From the NCBI GenBank assembly GCA_963837105.1, contig CAWIMG010000036.1:310001-374000 (forward strand): a stretch of 64,000 bases of DNA, given 5' to 3'. The notes under the pieces are model-generated. The model saw only the letters and a list, made by a program, of their open reading frames with translations, was not told the DNA's origin and did not search any database. Made by a program: the position numbers and the translations under genes. This DNA comes from UBA9676 sp963837105. Lineage in GTDB: Bacteria; Actinomycetota; Actinomycetes; Streptosporangiales; Streptosporangiaceae. Positions 9,067 to 17,220 of this stretch are shown here, piece by piece (within the stretch, counting starts at the first letter, position 1; the number at the start of each line of letters is the position of its first letter).

Positions 9067-9703
9067 ATGGGCTTGCCAACCGGAATCAGACGACTAGCGC
9101 TCTTTGCGGCCGCGGGGCCGCTGGCTGCTGCCATGACAACGGTGATGCTCGCCAGCCCGTCGGCGGCGGCGACACAATCAGCCGGGGCGGCCATCATCCA
9201 CCAGGCACCGGCCGGCCACACTTACCGCACCCTGGTCACGGGCCTGCGGATCCGCAAGGCGCCGCACACCTCGGCCGCGGTGGTGGACGTGCTCGGCGCG
9301 GCGGGCAGCCGGGTGACGGTGAACTGCTATGCCTACGGCAGTTCCGTTTTCGGGGACTCCGTCTGGTATCACACCGTGGCGCCGCGGGCCGGCTTCGCCG
9401 CGGGCTATTACCTCAACACCGGGCGCGACCCGGCCGCGGGCGTCCCGGCTTGTGCCGTCCGGCACGTCTACCGCACCCTGGTCACGGGCCTGCGGATCCG
9501 CAAGGCGCCGCACACCTCGGCCGCGGTGGTGGACGTGCTCGGCGCGGCGGGCAGCCGGGTGACGGTGAACTGCTATCGCGTACGGCAGTTCCGTTTTCGG
9601 GGACTCCGTCTGGTATCACACCGTGGCGCCGCGGGCCGGCTTCGCCGCGGGCTATTACCTCAACACCGGGCGGGACCCGGCCCCGGGCATCCCACATTGC
9701 TGA
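9067..9703 (+). CDS. secreted protein with two SH3-like repeats, second copy frameshifted
   Basis: ATG at 9067 follows a good ribosome site (GAAGAGGGAAAC). A signal peptide of about 35 residues ends near SPSAAA. Two SH3b-like modules of 82 residues follow, each beginning YRTLVTGLRIRKAPHTSAAV and containing the VNCY motif, and expected to bind peptidoglycan. The first copy is complete. In the second, CGCGTAC at 9577-9583 replaces GCCTAC of copy one, adding one base, after which the literal frame runs into an Arg-rich tail ending at 9750. Removing that base restores GYYLNTGRDP and a stop at 9703. The gene sits among wall hydrolases but is probably its own transcript, with a strong hairpin downstream. 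Confidence 0.7.
9223..9697 (+). repeat. tandem duplication of an SH3-like module, period 246 bases
   Basis: Copy one runs from 9223 and copy two from 9469. They are nearly identical at the DNA level over about 190 bases, apart from the one-base insertion near 9577-9580, and then differ at several positions in the last 30 bases. Such low divergence indicates a recent duplication or gene conversion. Confidence 0.9.
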
Positions 9704-9756
9704 CGGCACCCGGCGGCGCGCCGCGTGAAAAGCACGCCCGCGGACATTAGCTATCC

Positions 9757-9794
9757 GCGGCCAGGAACCGGCCCGCCAGCCGGTTCCTGGCCGC
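9757..9794. terminator. strong hairpin terminator after SH3-like gene
   Basis: Arms CGGCCAGGAACCGGC (9758-9772) and GCCGGTTCCTGGCCG (9779-9793) are perfectly complementary with a six-base loop, and one more G-C pair at 9757/9794 extends the stem to 16 bp. No T-run follows, which is usual for actinomycete terminators. It lies 54 bases after the restored SH3 stop. Confidence 0.75.
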
Positions 9795-10030
9795 TCGCGC
9801 CGGGCCCGCGCCCCTGCCCGCGGCAGGGGGCCGCAAGCGGCCAGCACGCACCGGCGGTGGAATCCTGCCCGCGCCAGGAAATCCAGAATGACGACACGAA
9901 TGCCGCTTACCGGACTATTGATTGCTCAGCTGCTTGAATAGTGCCGCTCACGGGCGGCATCTCATGCATCCTGCCCCGGCAGCGCCCCGTAAAAATGCCG
10001 GGATATCAAGTAGGACGGTAAGGAGTACCG
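9795..10030 (+). other. intergenic region before the muramidase gene
   Basis: About 235 bases without a supported gene between the hairpin and the muramidase start. It becomes AT-richer towards 9900-9945 and ends in TAAGGAG, a good ribosome site five bases before ATG 10031. A promoter probably lies here but no convincing -35/-10 pair was found. I looked for a c-di-AMP (ydaO-type) riboswitch, common before actinomycete wall hydrolases, and could not support one. Confidence 0.4.
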
Positions 10031-12001
10031 ATGCGGGCACTGGCTGGCCGCCGACTGCCGAGGATTGTGACCTACGCCACTGGGCTTGGCCTGCTGGCGC
10101 TGACCATATTCTCGGTTGCTTACCCTGCCAACACGGCGGCAGTCCATTCGGCACCAAAGGGCCACCGGGCCCATTGGGCACCCAGGCGCCATCATCGGCA
10201 GTGGGTCAATCATTTCAATACCGGTGCCACCCACTCCCCGACACTGCTCCACCAGCTCGACGGTGGTGCCTGGCGTGGCGGGAAACCTGACCCGCCACCG
10301 GCGCTCACGTGGGCGCTGCAAGGCGTGGACGTAGCGTCATACCAGCACCCCGGTGGCAAGAGCATCAACTGGCAGAAGGTCGCCAAGGCAGGCATCCAGT
10401 TCGCGGCCATCAAGGCGACTGAGGGCGCCTACTACCGGAATCCGTTCGCGCTCACCGATCTGGCCCAGGCCAGGGCGGCCGGGCTGTCCGTGGTGGCCTA
10501 CGCCTTCGCGATCCCGAACGGCAACGGCGGCTCCAGCAGCCCCGTGGCCCAGGCGGACTACCTGGTCAACTATCTCGCTTCGGCAGGCGGCCCGGTGCCG
10601 CCGATCATGCTGGACATCGAGTACAACCCGTATGGCGCGCAGTGCTATGGGCTCAGCACCTCCGCCATGGTGAAGTGGATCGCCGGGTTCAGCGCCGAGG
10701 TCCAGGCCAAGACCGGCCAGGAGCCCATCATTTACGGGCCTGTTCCGTGGTGGCAGTCGTGCACGGGCGGCACCGCCGCGTTCGGCCAGTCCCCCCTGTG
10801 GGTCCCGGACTACACCACCGCCTCCCACCCGCTCATCACCGCCGGATGGACGAACTGGACGTTCTGGCAGTATTCGAGCGCCGGGACGGTTCGCGGGATC
10901 GATGCCGCCGGCGAAACCGACCTGGACCAGCTGAACCCGAGCGTGATACCGCTGCTCAACCCCGGTTCCCAGACCTCCATGGCGGGCAGCACGGTCGGCC
11001 TCCAGATCCAGTCGGCCGACCCCGCGGCCGGGAAAGGCGTGTCGTTCACCGCGACCGGCCTGCCCGCGGGCACGGTTATCGGCCCGACCGGGCAGATAAC
11101 TGGCTGGCCGAGCACTCCCGGGACTTACCATCCGACGGTGAGTGCCACCGATAGCCATGGGCGGTCCGGCTCGGTCGCCTTCAACTGGACCGTCGGTCCC
11201 GCGCTGAGCACCGGGGCGACCGGGGCCGTGAAGCTGAGTCGTCATAGCGCGTGCCTGACCGCGGCCGGCGATGGGTCGGCGAACGGCACCAAGATCAGCG
11301 TCAGTGCCTGTACCGGTGGCAGCGACCAGAACTGGACGTATGTGCCGGACGGCAGCCTGCGGATCAACAGCAAGTGCCTGACGATCCCGGCCGCGGCCCA
11401 GGGTGCCGTCGCCGAACTGGAACCGTGCGCGGGCACACCCACCCAGCAGTGGCACCTGGTCTACCCACGGGGAGTGAACTCGGCGCTCGGACCGCGCCAG
11501 ACCACCCTGATCAACCCCTGGTCGGGCATGTGCCTGGCCAATCCTGGCTCGCACGCGGTAGCGCTCGCGCCCTGCAACGGGTACGCGAACGAGGCCTGGA
11601 CACTTCCGCCCGGGCCGGTCGCCTCCCAGATCCCCGGGCTGTGCCTGGATGTCAGCGGTGACCAGGTCGCGAACAACACCAAGATCGATATCTGGACCTG
11701 CAACGGGACGACCGCGCAGGCATGGCAGGCCGAGCCGGACGGGACCGTGCGCGTCAACGGCAAGTGCCTCGATATCCAGCATGGCGCGACTGCCAGCGGC
11801 AGCCCGGTCAACCTGTACAACTGCAATGGCACCCGGGCGCAGCAATGGACGCTGGTGCCCACCGGCGCCGGGGTCAGCCTGCGGAATCCAGCGACGGGCC
11901 TGTGCCTGGGCGTGGCCGGCGACGCCACGGCCAGTGGCAGCCCGGTCGTGATCAACCCATGCACGATCGGTGTGGCCGCAATGTCCTGGCTGGCCTACTG
12001 A
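10031..12001 (+). CDS. secreted GH25 muramidase with ricin-type lectin domains
   Basis: A 656-residue exported lysozyme-like hydrolase cleaving peptidoglycan glycan strands. An N-terminal signal sequence (about residues 1-35) precedes a GH25 domain from about residue 99 (VDVASYQHPGGKSINW) to 305. The catalytic acids are in MLDIEYNP at about residues 195 and 197, and AAIKATEG is a family motif. A putative Ig-like segment (about 325-395, TGLPAGTVIGPTGQITGWP) follows. The C-terminal half is ricin-type beta-trefoil with repeated Q-x-W-like motifs (DQNWTY, TQQWHL, AQAWQA, AQQWTL), which would hold the enzyme on polysaccharide. TAAGGAG precedes the ATG. It is transcribed toward a convergent gene at 12104. 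Confidence 0.93.
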   Translation: MRALAGRRLPRIVTYATGLGLLALTIFSVAYPANTAAVHSAPKGHRAHWAPRRHHRQWVNHFNTGATHSPTLLHQLDGGAWRGGKPDPPPALTWALQGVDVASYQHPGGKSINWQKVAKAGIQFAAIKATEGAYYRNPFALTDLAQARAAGLSVVAYAFAIPNGNGGSSSPVAQADYLVNYLASAGGPVPPIMLDIEYNPYGAQCYGLSTSAMVKWIAGFSAEVQAKTGQEPIIYGPVPWWQSCTGGTAAFGQSPLWVPDYTTASHPLITAGWTNWTFWQYSSAGTVRGIDAAGETDLDQLNPSVIPLLNPGSQTSMAGSTVGLQIQSADPAAGKGVSFTATGLPAGTVIGPTGQITGWPSTPGTYHPTVSATDSHGRSGSVAFNWTVGPALSTGATGAVKLSRHSACLTAAGDGSANGTKISVSACTGGSDQNWTYVPDGSLRINSKCLTIPAAAQGAVAELEPCAGTPTQQWHLVYPRGVNSALGPRQTTLINPWSGMCLANPGSHAVALAPCNGYANEAWTLPPGPVASQIPGLCLDVSGDQVANNTKIDIWTCNGTTAQAWQAEPDGTVRVNGKCLDIQHGATASGSPVNLYNCNGTRAQQWTLVPTGAGVSLRNPATGLCLGVAGDATASGSPVVINPCTIGVAAMSWLAY

Positions 12002-12103
12002 TCTGGCCTCCCCGCATGACCGGTGGGACAGCCGCAAGCCAGCGCAGCCCCACCGGATGGCGGAGGTAACGCGGTGGGGGGCTGGCGGATCAGGCGCCGG
12101 GTG

Positions 12104-12844
12104 TCAGGGCCCGGATGCGCCCTTGGCGGCGAGTACCACGTTGGTCACACCGCTGTGCAGGTGACCAGCCACGGCTCTGACCTGGTATTCCCCCGGGCTG
12201 GCCAGCCGGCTGGCGCCGGCGCAGCCGGGTGCGGACGTCTTCCGGTCCCAGGACACCCGGAGCACTACCGCAGGCCTGCTCCCGGTGAGCAGGACCGTGC
12301 TGGATCCGCTGGCACTCGCGCAGTCCGCCGAACTCCAGACACGATGGCCAGCGGCGGCGACGACCACGGCCACGGACGTGCTGCTCACCTTGAACCGGCA
12401 CGCCTGCCCGCTGGTGGCGGCCCGGACCGTGAAGCGAGGGGTCGCGCCGGTCTGGTACCAGGACTGCGGGGACGAGATGCTGAGCGTCACTGCGCCTGGG
12501 GCGCACGCCAGCACCCGTCCGGTTGGCTGGGGCGGGGCCGCCTTGTGGTGCCGGGACCGGGCCGGAGACGGCCGCGGGGTGGGCGAGGCCGCTGGCCGCG
12601 GGCGGCTGTGGTGCCGGTGTGCCCGGGCCGAGCCAGCCTGCGTGGTATGGCCGGTCAGCGCGGCCTGGGCGGGCGAGTGGCCCGCGAGCAGCCCGTTCAC
12701 CCCCCAGCCGAACGCGGTGAGCAGCCCCATGCCAACGCCGAGCACCACTGCCCGGCGCCGCCAGTAGGTGGCGCGTGTAGGCCTGGCCGACCGGGGACGC
12801 GGACCGCGGGGCGGGCCAGGCTGGCCCCGCGAATCCTGACTCAT
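12104..12844 (-). CDS. membrane-anchored secreted protein of unknown function
   Basis: A 246-residue protein with a basic N-terminus, one membrane span (about residues 30-50, VVLGVGMGLLTAFGWGVNGLL), a His/Pro/Ala/Ser-rich linker (about 65-105), and an exported domain of about 140 residues. The domain has four cysteines and a GEYQVRAVAGHLHSGVTNVV ending that reads like an Ig-like beta sandwich. I do not recognise a family with certainty. The ATG at 12844 stands 105 bases from the ANTAR gene stop on the same strand. The alternating Cys placement suggests two disulfides in the extracytoplasmic domain. Confidence 0.6.
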   Translation of the reverse strand: MSQDSRGQPGPPRGPRPRSARPTRATYWRRRAVVLGVGMGLLTAFGWGVNGLLAGHSPAQAALTGHTTQAGSARAHRHHSRPRPAASPTPRPSPARSRHHKAAPPQPTGRVLACAPGAVTLSISSPQSWYQTGATPRFTVRAATSGQACRFKVSSTSVAVVVAAAGHRVWSSADCASASGSSTVLLTGSRPAVVLRVSWDRKTSAPGCAGASRLASPGEYQVRAVAGHLHSGVTNVVLAAKGASGP

Positions 12845-12949
12845 GATCTGAGTATGGAAGGCAGTCCGGGGATTCCGGCTAAGGCTCGCCGACAGGCGGC
12901 CAGGTTGGGGCCGGGCGGGCAGCGGGTCGCCCAGCCTCAGCGGCGGGGC

Positions 12950-13585
12950 TCAGCCGTCGTCGTGCGAGCGCCGGGCATTCCGGCCCCGGCGCCGGGCAGC
13001 CGGTGGCTTGGCCAGTTCCTCCGGGATGCGCAGCAGCGGGTTGCTGGCACTGTCCACCACCTCGCCGGCCACTTCGAGCACCCGCCGGCCGCGGGCCCGG
13101 GCCGCGGACCGCAGCAGTTCAAAGGCCTGCCGCGGCCGCATCCGGTGGCGCTCGGCGAGCACCCCGATCGCCTGCTCGACCCGGACCCGGACCGCGAGCG
13201 CATGCTCGAGCTGGGTGATGGTCTCCTGCAGCTTCTGGATGTCCACCTGCTCGACCCGGTGGCCCGGCCCGGGGCCGGCCGCGGCCGGGCTGCCTGGCGT
13301 CGGCGGCCCCTCCGGTGGCAGGTCGGCCGCGAGCAGGTCGGCCAGCACCATCGCGCTGGTCAGGTCGGAGACTTCCTCGTCGCCCACCCGCCAGCCGGTG
13401 GCCGTGCGCCGGGCCACGGGTGGTTCCCCGGGGCCGGATACAGAATGACGGCCGTGATAGCCGTCGGGGGGCCAGGCGCCGGTCTCACCCCGGCCCGGCC
13501 AGCCCGGAACATCATCGTCCGGGCGCTCGGGAGCGCGTCGGGAGGCCCTGGTGCTGGCCGTGGCTGTGTCGTCGGTGTTCATCAT
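12950..13585 (-). CDS. ANTAR-domain RNA-binding regulator
   Basis: A 211-residue protein with a C-terminal ANTAR domain (about 135-195): a coiled-coil run QKLQETITQLEHALAVRVRV leads into EQAIGVLAERHRMRPRQAF. ANTAR domains bind paired hexaloop hairpins in mRNA leaders to prevent termination. No GAF, PAS or receiver domain is visible; the N-terminal part holds a short DUF-like stretch (GWRVGDEEVSDLTSAMVLADL). Start ATG 13585 overlaps the stop of the mycoredoxin gene (ATGA), with a second ATG just inside, so the two are translationally coupled. A longer upstream ORF in this frame exists but would run through mycoredoxin and is not credible. Confidence 0.85.
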   Translation of the reverse strand: MMNTDDTATASTRASRRAPERPDDDVPGWPGRGETGAWPPDGYHGRHSVSGPGEPPVARRTATGWRVGDEEVSDLTSAMVLADLLAADLPPEGPPTPGSPAAAGPGPGHRVEQVDIQKLQETITQLEHALAVRVRVEQAIGVLAERHRMRPRQAFELLRSAARARGRRVLEVAGEVVDSASNPLLRIPEELAKPPAARRRGRNARRSHDDG

Positions 13586-13836
13586 GGTGTGCTGAGTTCG
13601 CGCAAGCGGGCCCGGACCTGGGCGGCGGACGGATTGGTCAGCGCGGCCCCGTCCGGGAAGACAATAGTGGGGACGGTCTGGTTGCCGCCGTTGACCGACA
13701 TGACATAGTCGGCCGCTGCCGGGTCCCGCTCGATATCGACCTCGGTGACCTCGATTCCTTCCCGCGCTAGCTGGTTCTTCAGCCGCCGGCAGAAGCCGCA
13801 CCAGACCGTGGTGTACATCGTCAGCGGCTGTGCCAC
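13582..13836 (-). CDS. mrx1: mycoredoxin, mycothiol-dependent glutaredoxin-like protein
   Basis: An 84-residue thioredoxin-fold protein that reduces mycothiol-protein mixed disulfides. The active site is WCGFC near residues 11-15, followed by DIERDPAAADYV, SVNGGNQTVPTIVF with the cis-proline of TVP, and ALTNPSAAQV, all characteristic of actinobacterial Mrx1. GTG at 13836 is chosen because AAGGAG sits five to six bases upstream and it gives MAQPLTMYTT; the inner ATG is an alternative. It is divergent from uvrD2, the same neighbour as in Mycobacterium tuberculosis (Rv3198A beside Rv3198c). Its stop overlaps the ANTAR gene start. Confidence 0.93.
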   Translation of the reverse strand: MAQPLTMYTTVWCGFCRRLKNQLAREGIEVTEVDIERDPAAADYVMSVNGGNQTVPTIVFPDGAALTNPSAAQVRARLRELSTP

Positions 13837-13947
13837 GTGCTCTCCTTGCCAGGCCAGAGTAGTTCCGGAGATGAAACGCCGGGGCCACCTTCGCGCTTCC
13901 CGCGAGCGTCGGTGGTGTAGGCAAGGATGGCGGCAGGGAGGTACGCG

Positions 13948-15813
13948 GTGGATACGAGCCTGGCGGCCGGCGGCCCGGAGGCGGTGCTGGCCGCGCTCGA
14001 CCCCGAGCAGCGGGAGGTGGCGCTGGCCACCCGGGGGCCGGTCTGCGTGCTTGCTGGGGCTGGGACCGGGAAGACCCGGGCTATCGCGCACCGGATCGCA
14101 TATGCCGTGCACACCGGCGTCGTCGACCCGCGGCACGTGCTGGCGGTGACGTTCACCACCCGGGCCGCGGGCGAACTGCGGGCGCGGCTGCGCCAGCTCG
14201 CGGGGCCGGTCGCGGGGGAGCTTGATCAGGTGCAGGCACGCACGTTCCACTCGGCCGCGCTGCGCCAGCTCGTTCACTTCTGGCCGCGCACCGTCGGCGG
14301 GCGGCCGCCGGCCGTGCTCGACTCCAAGCTGACCCTGCTGAGCGAGGCCACCCGCGGGCTGGGAGTCCCCGCTGGGCCGGCCGACCTGCGCGACGCCGCG
14401 ACCGAGATCGAGTGGGCCAAGGCCAGCCAGGTCCGGGCGGATGACTATGCCGCCGCGGCCGCCGCGGCTGGCCGCACCCCGCCGCTGGGCAGCGAGGCCA
14501 CCACCGAGCTGTTCGCGGCCTACGAGCGGTTGCGCCGCGAGCGTCACCTGGCCGATTTCGAATCGGTGCTGGAACTGACCGCGGCGATCCTGGCTGAGCA
14601 CCGGCTGGCGGCGGCCGAGGTCGCCAGCCGGTACCGGTATTTCGTGGTGGATGAGTTCCAGGACGTCAACCCGCTGCAGAAGCTGCTGCTCGACGCATGG
14701 CTCGACGGCCGGGACGACATCTGCGTCGTCGGTGATCCACGGCAGACCATCTATTCGTTCACCGGCGCCACGCCCGCGTATCTGACCGGCTTCGCCGCCA
14801 GCTACCCGCATGCCACGGTGGTCCGGCTGGTGCGCAACTACCGCTCCACACCACAGGTGGTGGCGGTGGCGAACCGGCTCACCGGTGCGGTCCCCGGCCG
14901 CCAGCACGACCGGCGGCGGACGCAGCCAGCGCTGCCGGGTGCCCCGCTGCTCGCCCAGCGCGATCCGGGACCCGAGCCGACGTTTACCGGCTACCCCGAC
15001 GATGGCGTGGAGGCGGTAGCGGTCGCCCGCCGCGCGGTGCGGCTGATCGCGTCCGGGGTGCCGGCCCGCGAGATGGCCGTGCTGGTGCGCGTGAACGTGC
15101 AGACCGAGCGCTTCGAGCGGGCGTTCGCTGACGCGGGGATCCCCTGCCAGGTGCGCGGGACCGAGCGGTTCTTCGACCGGGGTGAGGTACGGCAGGCCCT
15201 GGGGATGCTGCGCGCCGCGGCCTGGCCGGGCGCCGGCAGCGGATCACCCGGCCCGGCCGCCACCGAGGTCAGGCACGTGCTGGCCGGGCTGGGGCTGACC
15301 AGGGAGCCGCCGCCAGGCCGCGGGTCGGCCCGGGAACGCTGGGAATCACTGGCCGCGCTGGCCCAGCTCGCCGAGGACTTCTGCGCCGCCACCCCGGGCG
15401 CGGGACTGGCCGATGTCGCCGCCGAACTCGGCCGGCGGGCCGCCATCGAGCACGTCCCGGTGCTGTCGGGGGTGACCGTGTCGTCGCTGCACGCTGCCAA
15501 GGGGCTGGAGTGGGACGTGGTCTTCCTGCCCGGCCTCACCGAGGGCAACCTGCCGATCGTGCACGCACAGAGCCAGGAGGCGATCGCCGAGGAACAGCGG
15601 CTGCTCTACGTCGGGCTGACCCGGGCCCGCCAGCGGCTGTACCTGTCCTGGACGCTGGCCCGCACCCCGGACGCGCGGCCGTCCCGGGTGCCGTCCCGGT
15701 TCCTGGCCGGGCTGCGCTCACCACGGGTCCGGCCGGCACGGTACGGTGCCCCGGTACCTGCGTTGCGCCAGGAAGCGCCCGCACCGGCCGGTGCCGCCGA
15801 CGCAGGCGGATGA
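13948..15813 (+). CDS. uvrD2: UvrD2-type superfamily 1 DNA helicase lacking HRDC domain
   Basis: A 3'-5' SF1 helicase of about 621 residues for DNA repair. Motif I is AGAGTGKT, followed by VTFTTRAAGELRARL (Ia), FVVDEFQDVNPLQ (II), VVGDPRQTIYSF (III), VRLVRNYRSTPQ (IV), VSSLHAAKGLEWDVVFLPGL (V) and LLYVGLTRARQRLYLSW (VI). All are intact. GTG 13948 is preferred over ATG 13927 because GGGAGG lies six bases before it. Usual UvrD2 proteins continue into a tetracysteine linker and an HRDC domain of about 80 residues; here the protein ends about 50 residues after motif VI. The mycoredoxin neighbour supports the UvrD2 assignment. Confidence 0.9.
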   Translation: MDTSLAAGGPEAVLAALDPEQREVALATRGPVCVLAGAGTGKTRAIAHRIAYAVHTGVVDPRHVLAVTFTTRAAGELRARLRQLAGPVAGELDQVQARTFHSAALRQLVHFWPRTVGGRPPAVLDSKLTLLSEATRGLGVPAGPADLRDAATEIEWAKASQVRADDYAAAAAAAGRTPPLGSEATTELFAAYERLRRERHLADFESVLELTAAILAEHRLAAAEVASRYRYFVVDEFQDVNPLQKLLLDAWLDGRDDICVVGDPRQTIYSFTGATPAYLTGFAASYPHATVVRLVRNYRSTPQVVAVANRLTGAVPGRQHDRRRTQPALPGAPLLAQRDPGPEPTFTGYPDDGVEAVAVARRAVRLIASGVPAREMAVLVRVNVQTERFERAFADAGIPCQVRGTERFFDRGEVRQALGMLRAAAWPGAGSGSPGPAATEVRHVLAGLGLTREPPPGRGSARERWESLAALAQLAEDFCAATPGAGLADVAAELGRRAAIEHVPVLSGVTVSSLHAAKGLEWDVVFLPGLTEGNLPIVHAQSQEAIAEEQRLLYVGLTRARQRLYLSWTLARTPDARPSRVPSRFLAGLRSPRVRPARYGAPVPALRQEAPAPAGAADAGG

Positions 15814-15840
15814 CGAGGTGCCGATGCGGACGGCGGGCCT

Positions 15841-16698
15841 GTGACCGGCATCCTGGACCGGCTGGTCGGGCTGCTCGACCTGGAGCAGATCGAGGCGGAC
15901 ATCTTCCGCGGCCGCAGCCCGGACGACCGGCGGCAGCGGGTGTTCGGCGGGCAGGTGGCCGGCCAGGCACTGGTCGCGGCCGGCCGCACCGTGCCCGGCG
16001 ACCGGGCCGTCCACTCCCTGCACGCCTACTTCATCCGGCCCGGTGACCCGGCGGTACCCCTGGTCTACCTGGTGGACCGGGTCCGGGACGGCCGGTCGTT
16101 CACCACCCGCCGGGTGTCCGCGATCCAGCACGGCAAGACGATCTTCACGCTGTCCGCGTCTTTCCACCGGGACGAGCCGGGGCCCTCACACGCGGTCGCG
16201 ATGCCGGTGGTGCCGCCGCCGGAGTCGGTCCCGCCTACCGCCGACCGGCTGGAGGCGCTGCTTGGCACGCCAGCTCACTCGTTCTTCCGGGACAACCCGA
16301 TCGACTTGCGGGTGATCGGGCCGCTCACCTACGAGGCGCAGCATGACCCATCCCTGCGCACCGACCGCAACCTGGTCTGGCTGCGCGCCGACGGGGAACT
16401 GCCGGACGACCCGCTGCTGCACGTGTGCCTGATGACCTACGCCTCGGATATGACCCTGCTCGACACGGTGCTGCTGCGGCACGGCCTGTCCTGGGCCGAC
16501 GGCCGCACCAGCGGCGCCAGTCTCGACCACGCGATGTGGTTTCACCGGCCGTTCCGCGCCGACCGCTGGCTGCTGTACGTGCAGGACTCGCCGTCCGCGA
16601 CGGGCGCCCGCGGGCTCGCCCGCGGTGAGGTGTTCACGCAAGAGGGTGAGCTGGTGGTGTCGGTCGTGCAAGAGGGCCTGATCCGCACCACTGCATGA
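15841..16698 (+). CDS. tesB: acyl-CoA thioesterase II (TesB family)
   Basis: A 285-residue double-hotdog thioesterase hydrolysing acyl-CoA to free acid and CoA. The first hotdog has RVFGGQVAGQAL and HSLHAYFIRPG; the second has MTYASDMTLLDT, whose Asp is the expected catalytic residue, and LDHAMWFHRPFRADRWLLY. Length and motif order fit TesB throughout. The GTG start lies 27 bases after the UvrD2 stop, so the two are probably co-transcribed. The end overlaps nothing; the whiB7 leader promoter begins about 60 bases downstream. Confidence 0.93.
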   Translation: MTGILDRLVGLLDLEQIEADIFRGRSPDDRRQRVFGGQVAGQALVAAGRTVPGDRAVHSLHAYFIRPGDPAVPLVYLVDRVRDGRSFTTRRVSAIQHGKTIFTLSASFHRDEPGPSHAVAMPVVPPPESVPPTADRLEALLGTPAHSFFRDNPIDLRVIGPLTYEAQHDPSLRTDRNLVWLRADGELPDDPLLHVCLMTYASDMTLLDTVLLRHGLSWADGRTSGASLDHAMWFHRPFRADRWLLYVQDSPSATGARGLARGEVFTQEGELVVSVVQEGLIRTTA

Positions 16699-16756
16699 CC
16701 TGCTCCCTGCTGGGGAACTGTGGCCTGGCGGTGAGCAGATCCGCACGGAAAATCGG

Positions 16757-16786
16757 TTGCCCCACAGCCGGTTGCCTACCTAGGCT
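16757..16786 (+). promoter_or_regulatory. candidate whiB7 leader promoter with WhiB7-type AT-rich box
   Basis: TTGCCC (16757-16762) and TAGGCT (16781-16786) are 18 bases apart. GGAAAATCG immediately upstream of the -35 element is AT-rich in an otherwise GC-rich tract. WhiB7-activated promoters are known to carry an AT-rich patch just upstream of -35, read by the AT-hook, so autoregulation is likely. The transcript would begin near 16793. Confidence 0.6.
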
Positions 16787-16833
16787 GCTGACATGTCCAC
16801 GAGTGGGCCGACGCACGGGAGGAGGTGCCCACG

Positions 16834-17088
16834 GTGAAAAACGTCGTGATTCCTGGCCAGTCTGCCTGGCCGCACACCGCTGTCACGCGGGGCATCGGCC
16901 TGCCGGGCGGCATCCCGGCCCCGGGCACCAATGCGGGCGGCCTCCTGGCCGTCAACCGGCGGCGGCCACGGGTGGCCGCGCCAGCCGTCGCGCCGCAGCT
17001 CGCCAGCAAGAAGTACCAGGACATGACCCGTTTCGCCGCCCACAGCGGTGACCGTTCGGGTCCGCATCCGGCGTGGGATCCGGTCTAG
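16834..17088 (+). CDS. whiB7 leader ORF (uORF), 84 residues
   Basis: A short ORF with a strong ribosome site (GGGAGGAGG) eight bases before GTG 16834, starting MKNVVIPGQSAWPHTAV. I recognise no domain. It has a Gly/Pro-rich start, a basic centre (NRRRPRV) and a polar end. Its last codons cover the segment 17055-17065 that can pair with the terminator arm, and its stop lies in a small hairpin at 17080-17099. This is the arrangement of a leader peptide whose translation controls attenuation, a mechanism reported for whiB7/wblC leaders. It may also be a real small protein; the regulatory role is inferred. Confidence 0.6.
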   Translation: MKNVVIPGQSAWPHTAVTRGIGLPGGIPAPGTNAGGLLAVNRRRPRVAAPAVAPQLASKKYQDMTRFAAHSGDRSGPHPAWDPV

Positions 17089-17128
17089 CCACAGACCGGC
17101 CTCGATCCCCAAAGGCCGCGGACCCGAA
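17055..17128 (+). promoter_or_regulatory. antiterminator pairing upstream of whiB7
   Basis: TTCGGGTCCGC at 17055-17065 is perfectly complementary to GCGGACCCGAA at 17118-17128 (11 bp). The second segment is also most of the left arm of the terminator at 17112-17146, so the two structures exclude each other. A small hairpin CCGGTCT/AGACCGG (17080-17099) lies inside the antiterminator loop. A ribosome stalled early in the leader ORF would leave 17055-17065 free to pair; one reading to the stop would cover it. Confidence 0.6.
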
Positions 17129-17146
17129 AACCGGGTCCGCGGCCTT
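17112..17146 (+). terminator. intrinsic terminator/attenuator before whiB7
   Basis: Arms AAGGCCGCGGACCCG (17112-17126) and CGGGTCCGCGGCCTT (17132-17146) pair perfectly over 15 bp with a five-base AAAAC loop. It ends in CTT without a long T-run. It stands 75 bases before the whiB7 ATG and would end most leader transcripts. Confidence 0.85.
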
Positions 17147-17220
17147 AGCTATGTGCCGGGCCAGCGCGACCTCAGCCAGTCAGACCGACGAGCAGGGACG
17201 AGCAGGAGAGGGGATTGGAC

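Noticed and set aside
8344..9750. Single long ORF fusing the NlpC/P60 3' region to the SH3 gene
   Set aside because: The part before 9067 is the wrong frame of the hydrolase gene; a ribosome site and signal peptide place the start at 9067.
9795..10030. c-di-AMP riboswitch before the muramidase
   Set aside because: Position would be typical, but the conserved motifs could not be located by eye. A covariance search would decide.
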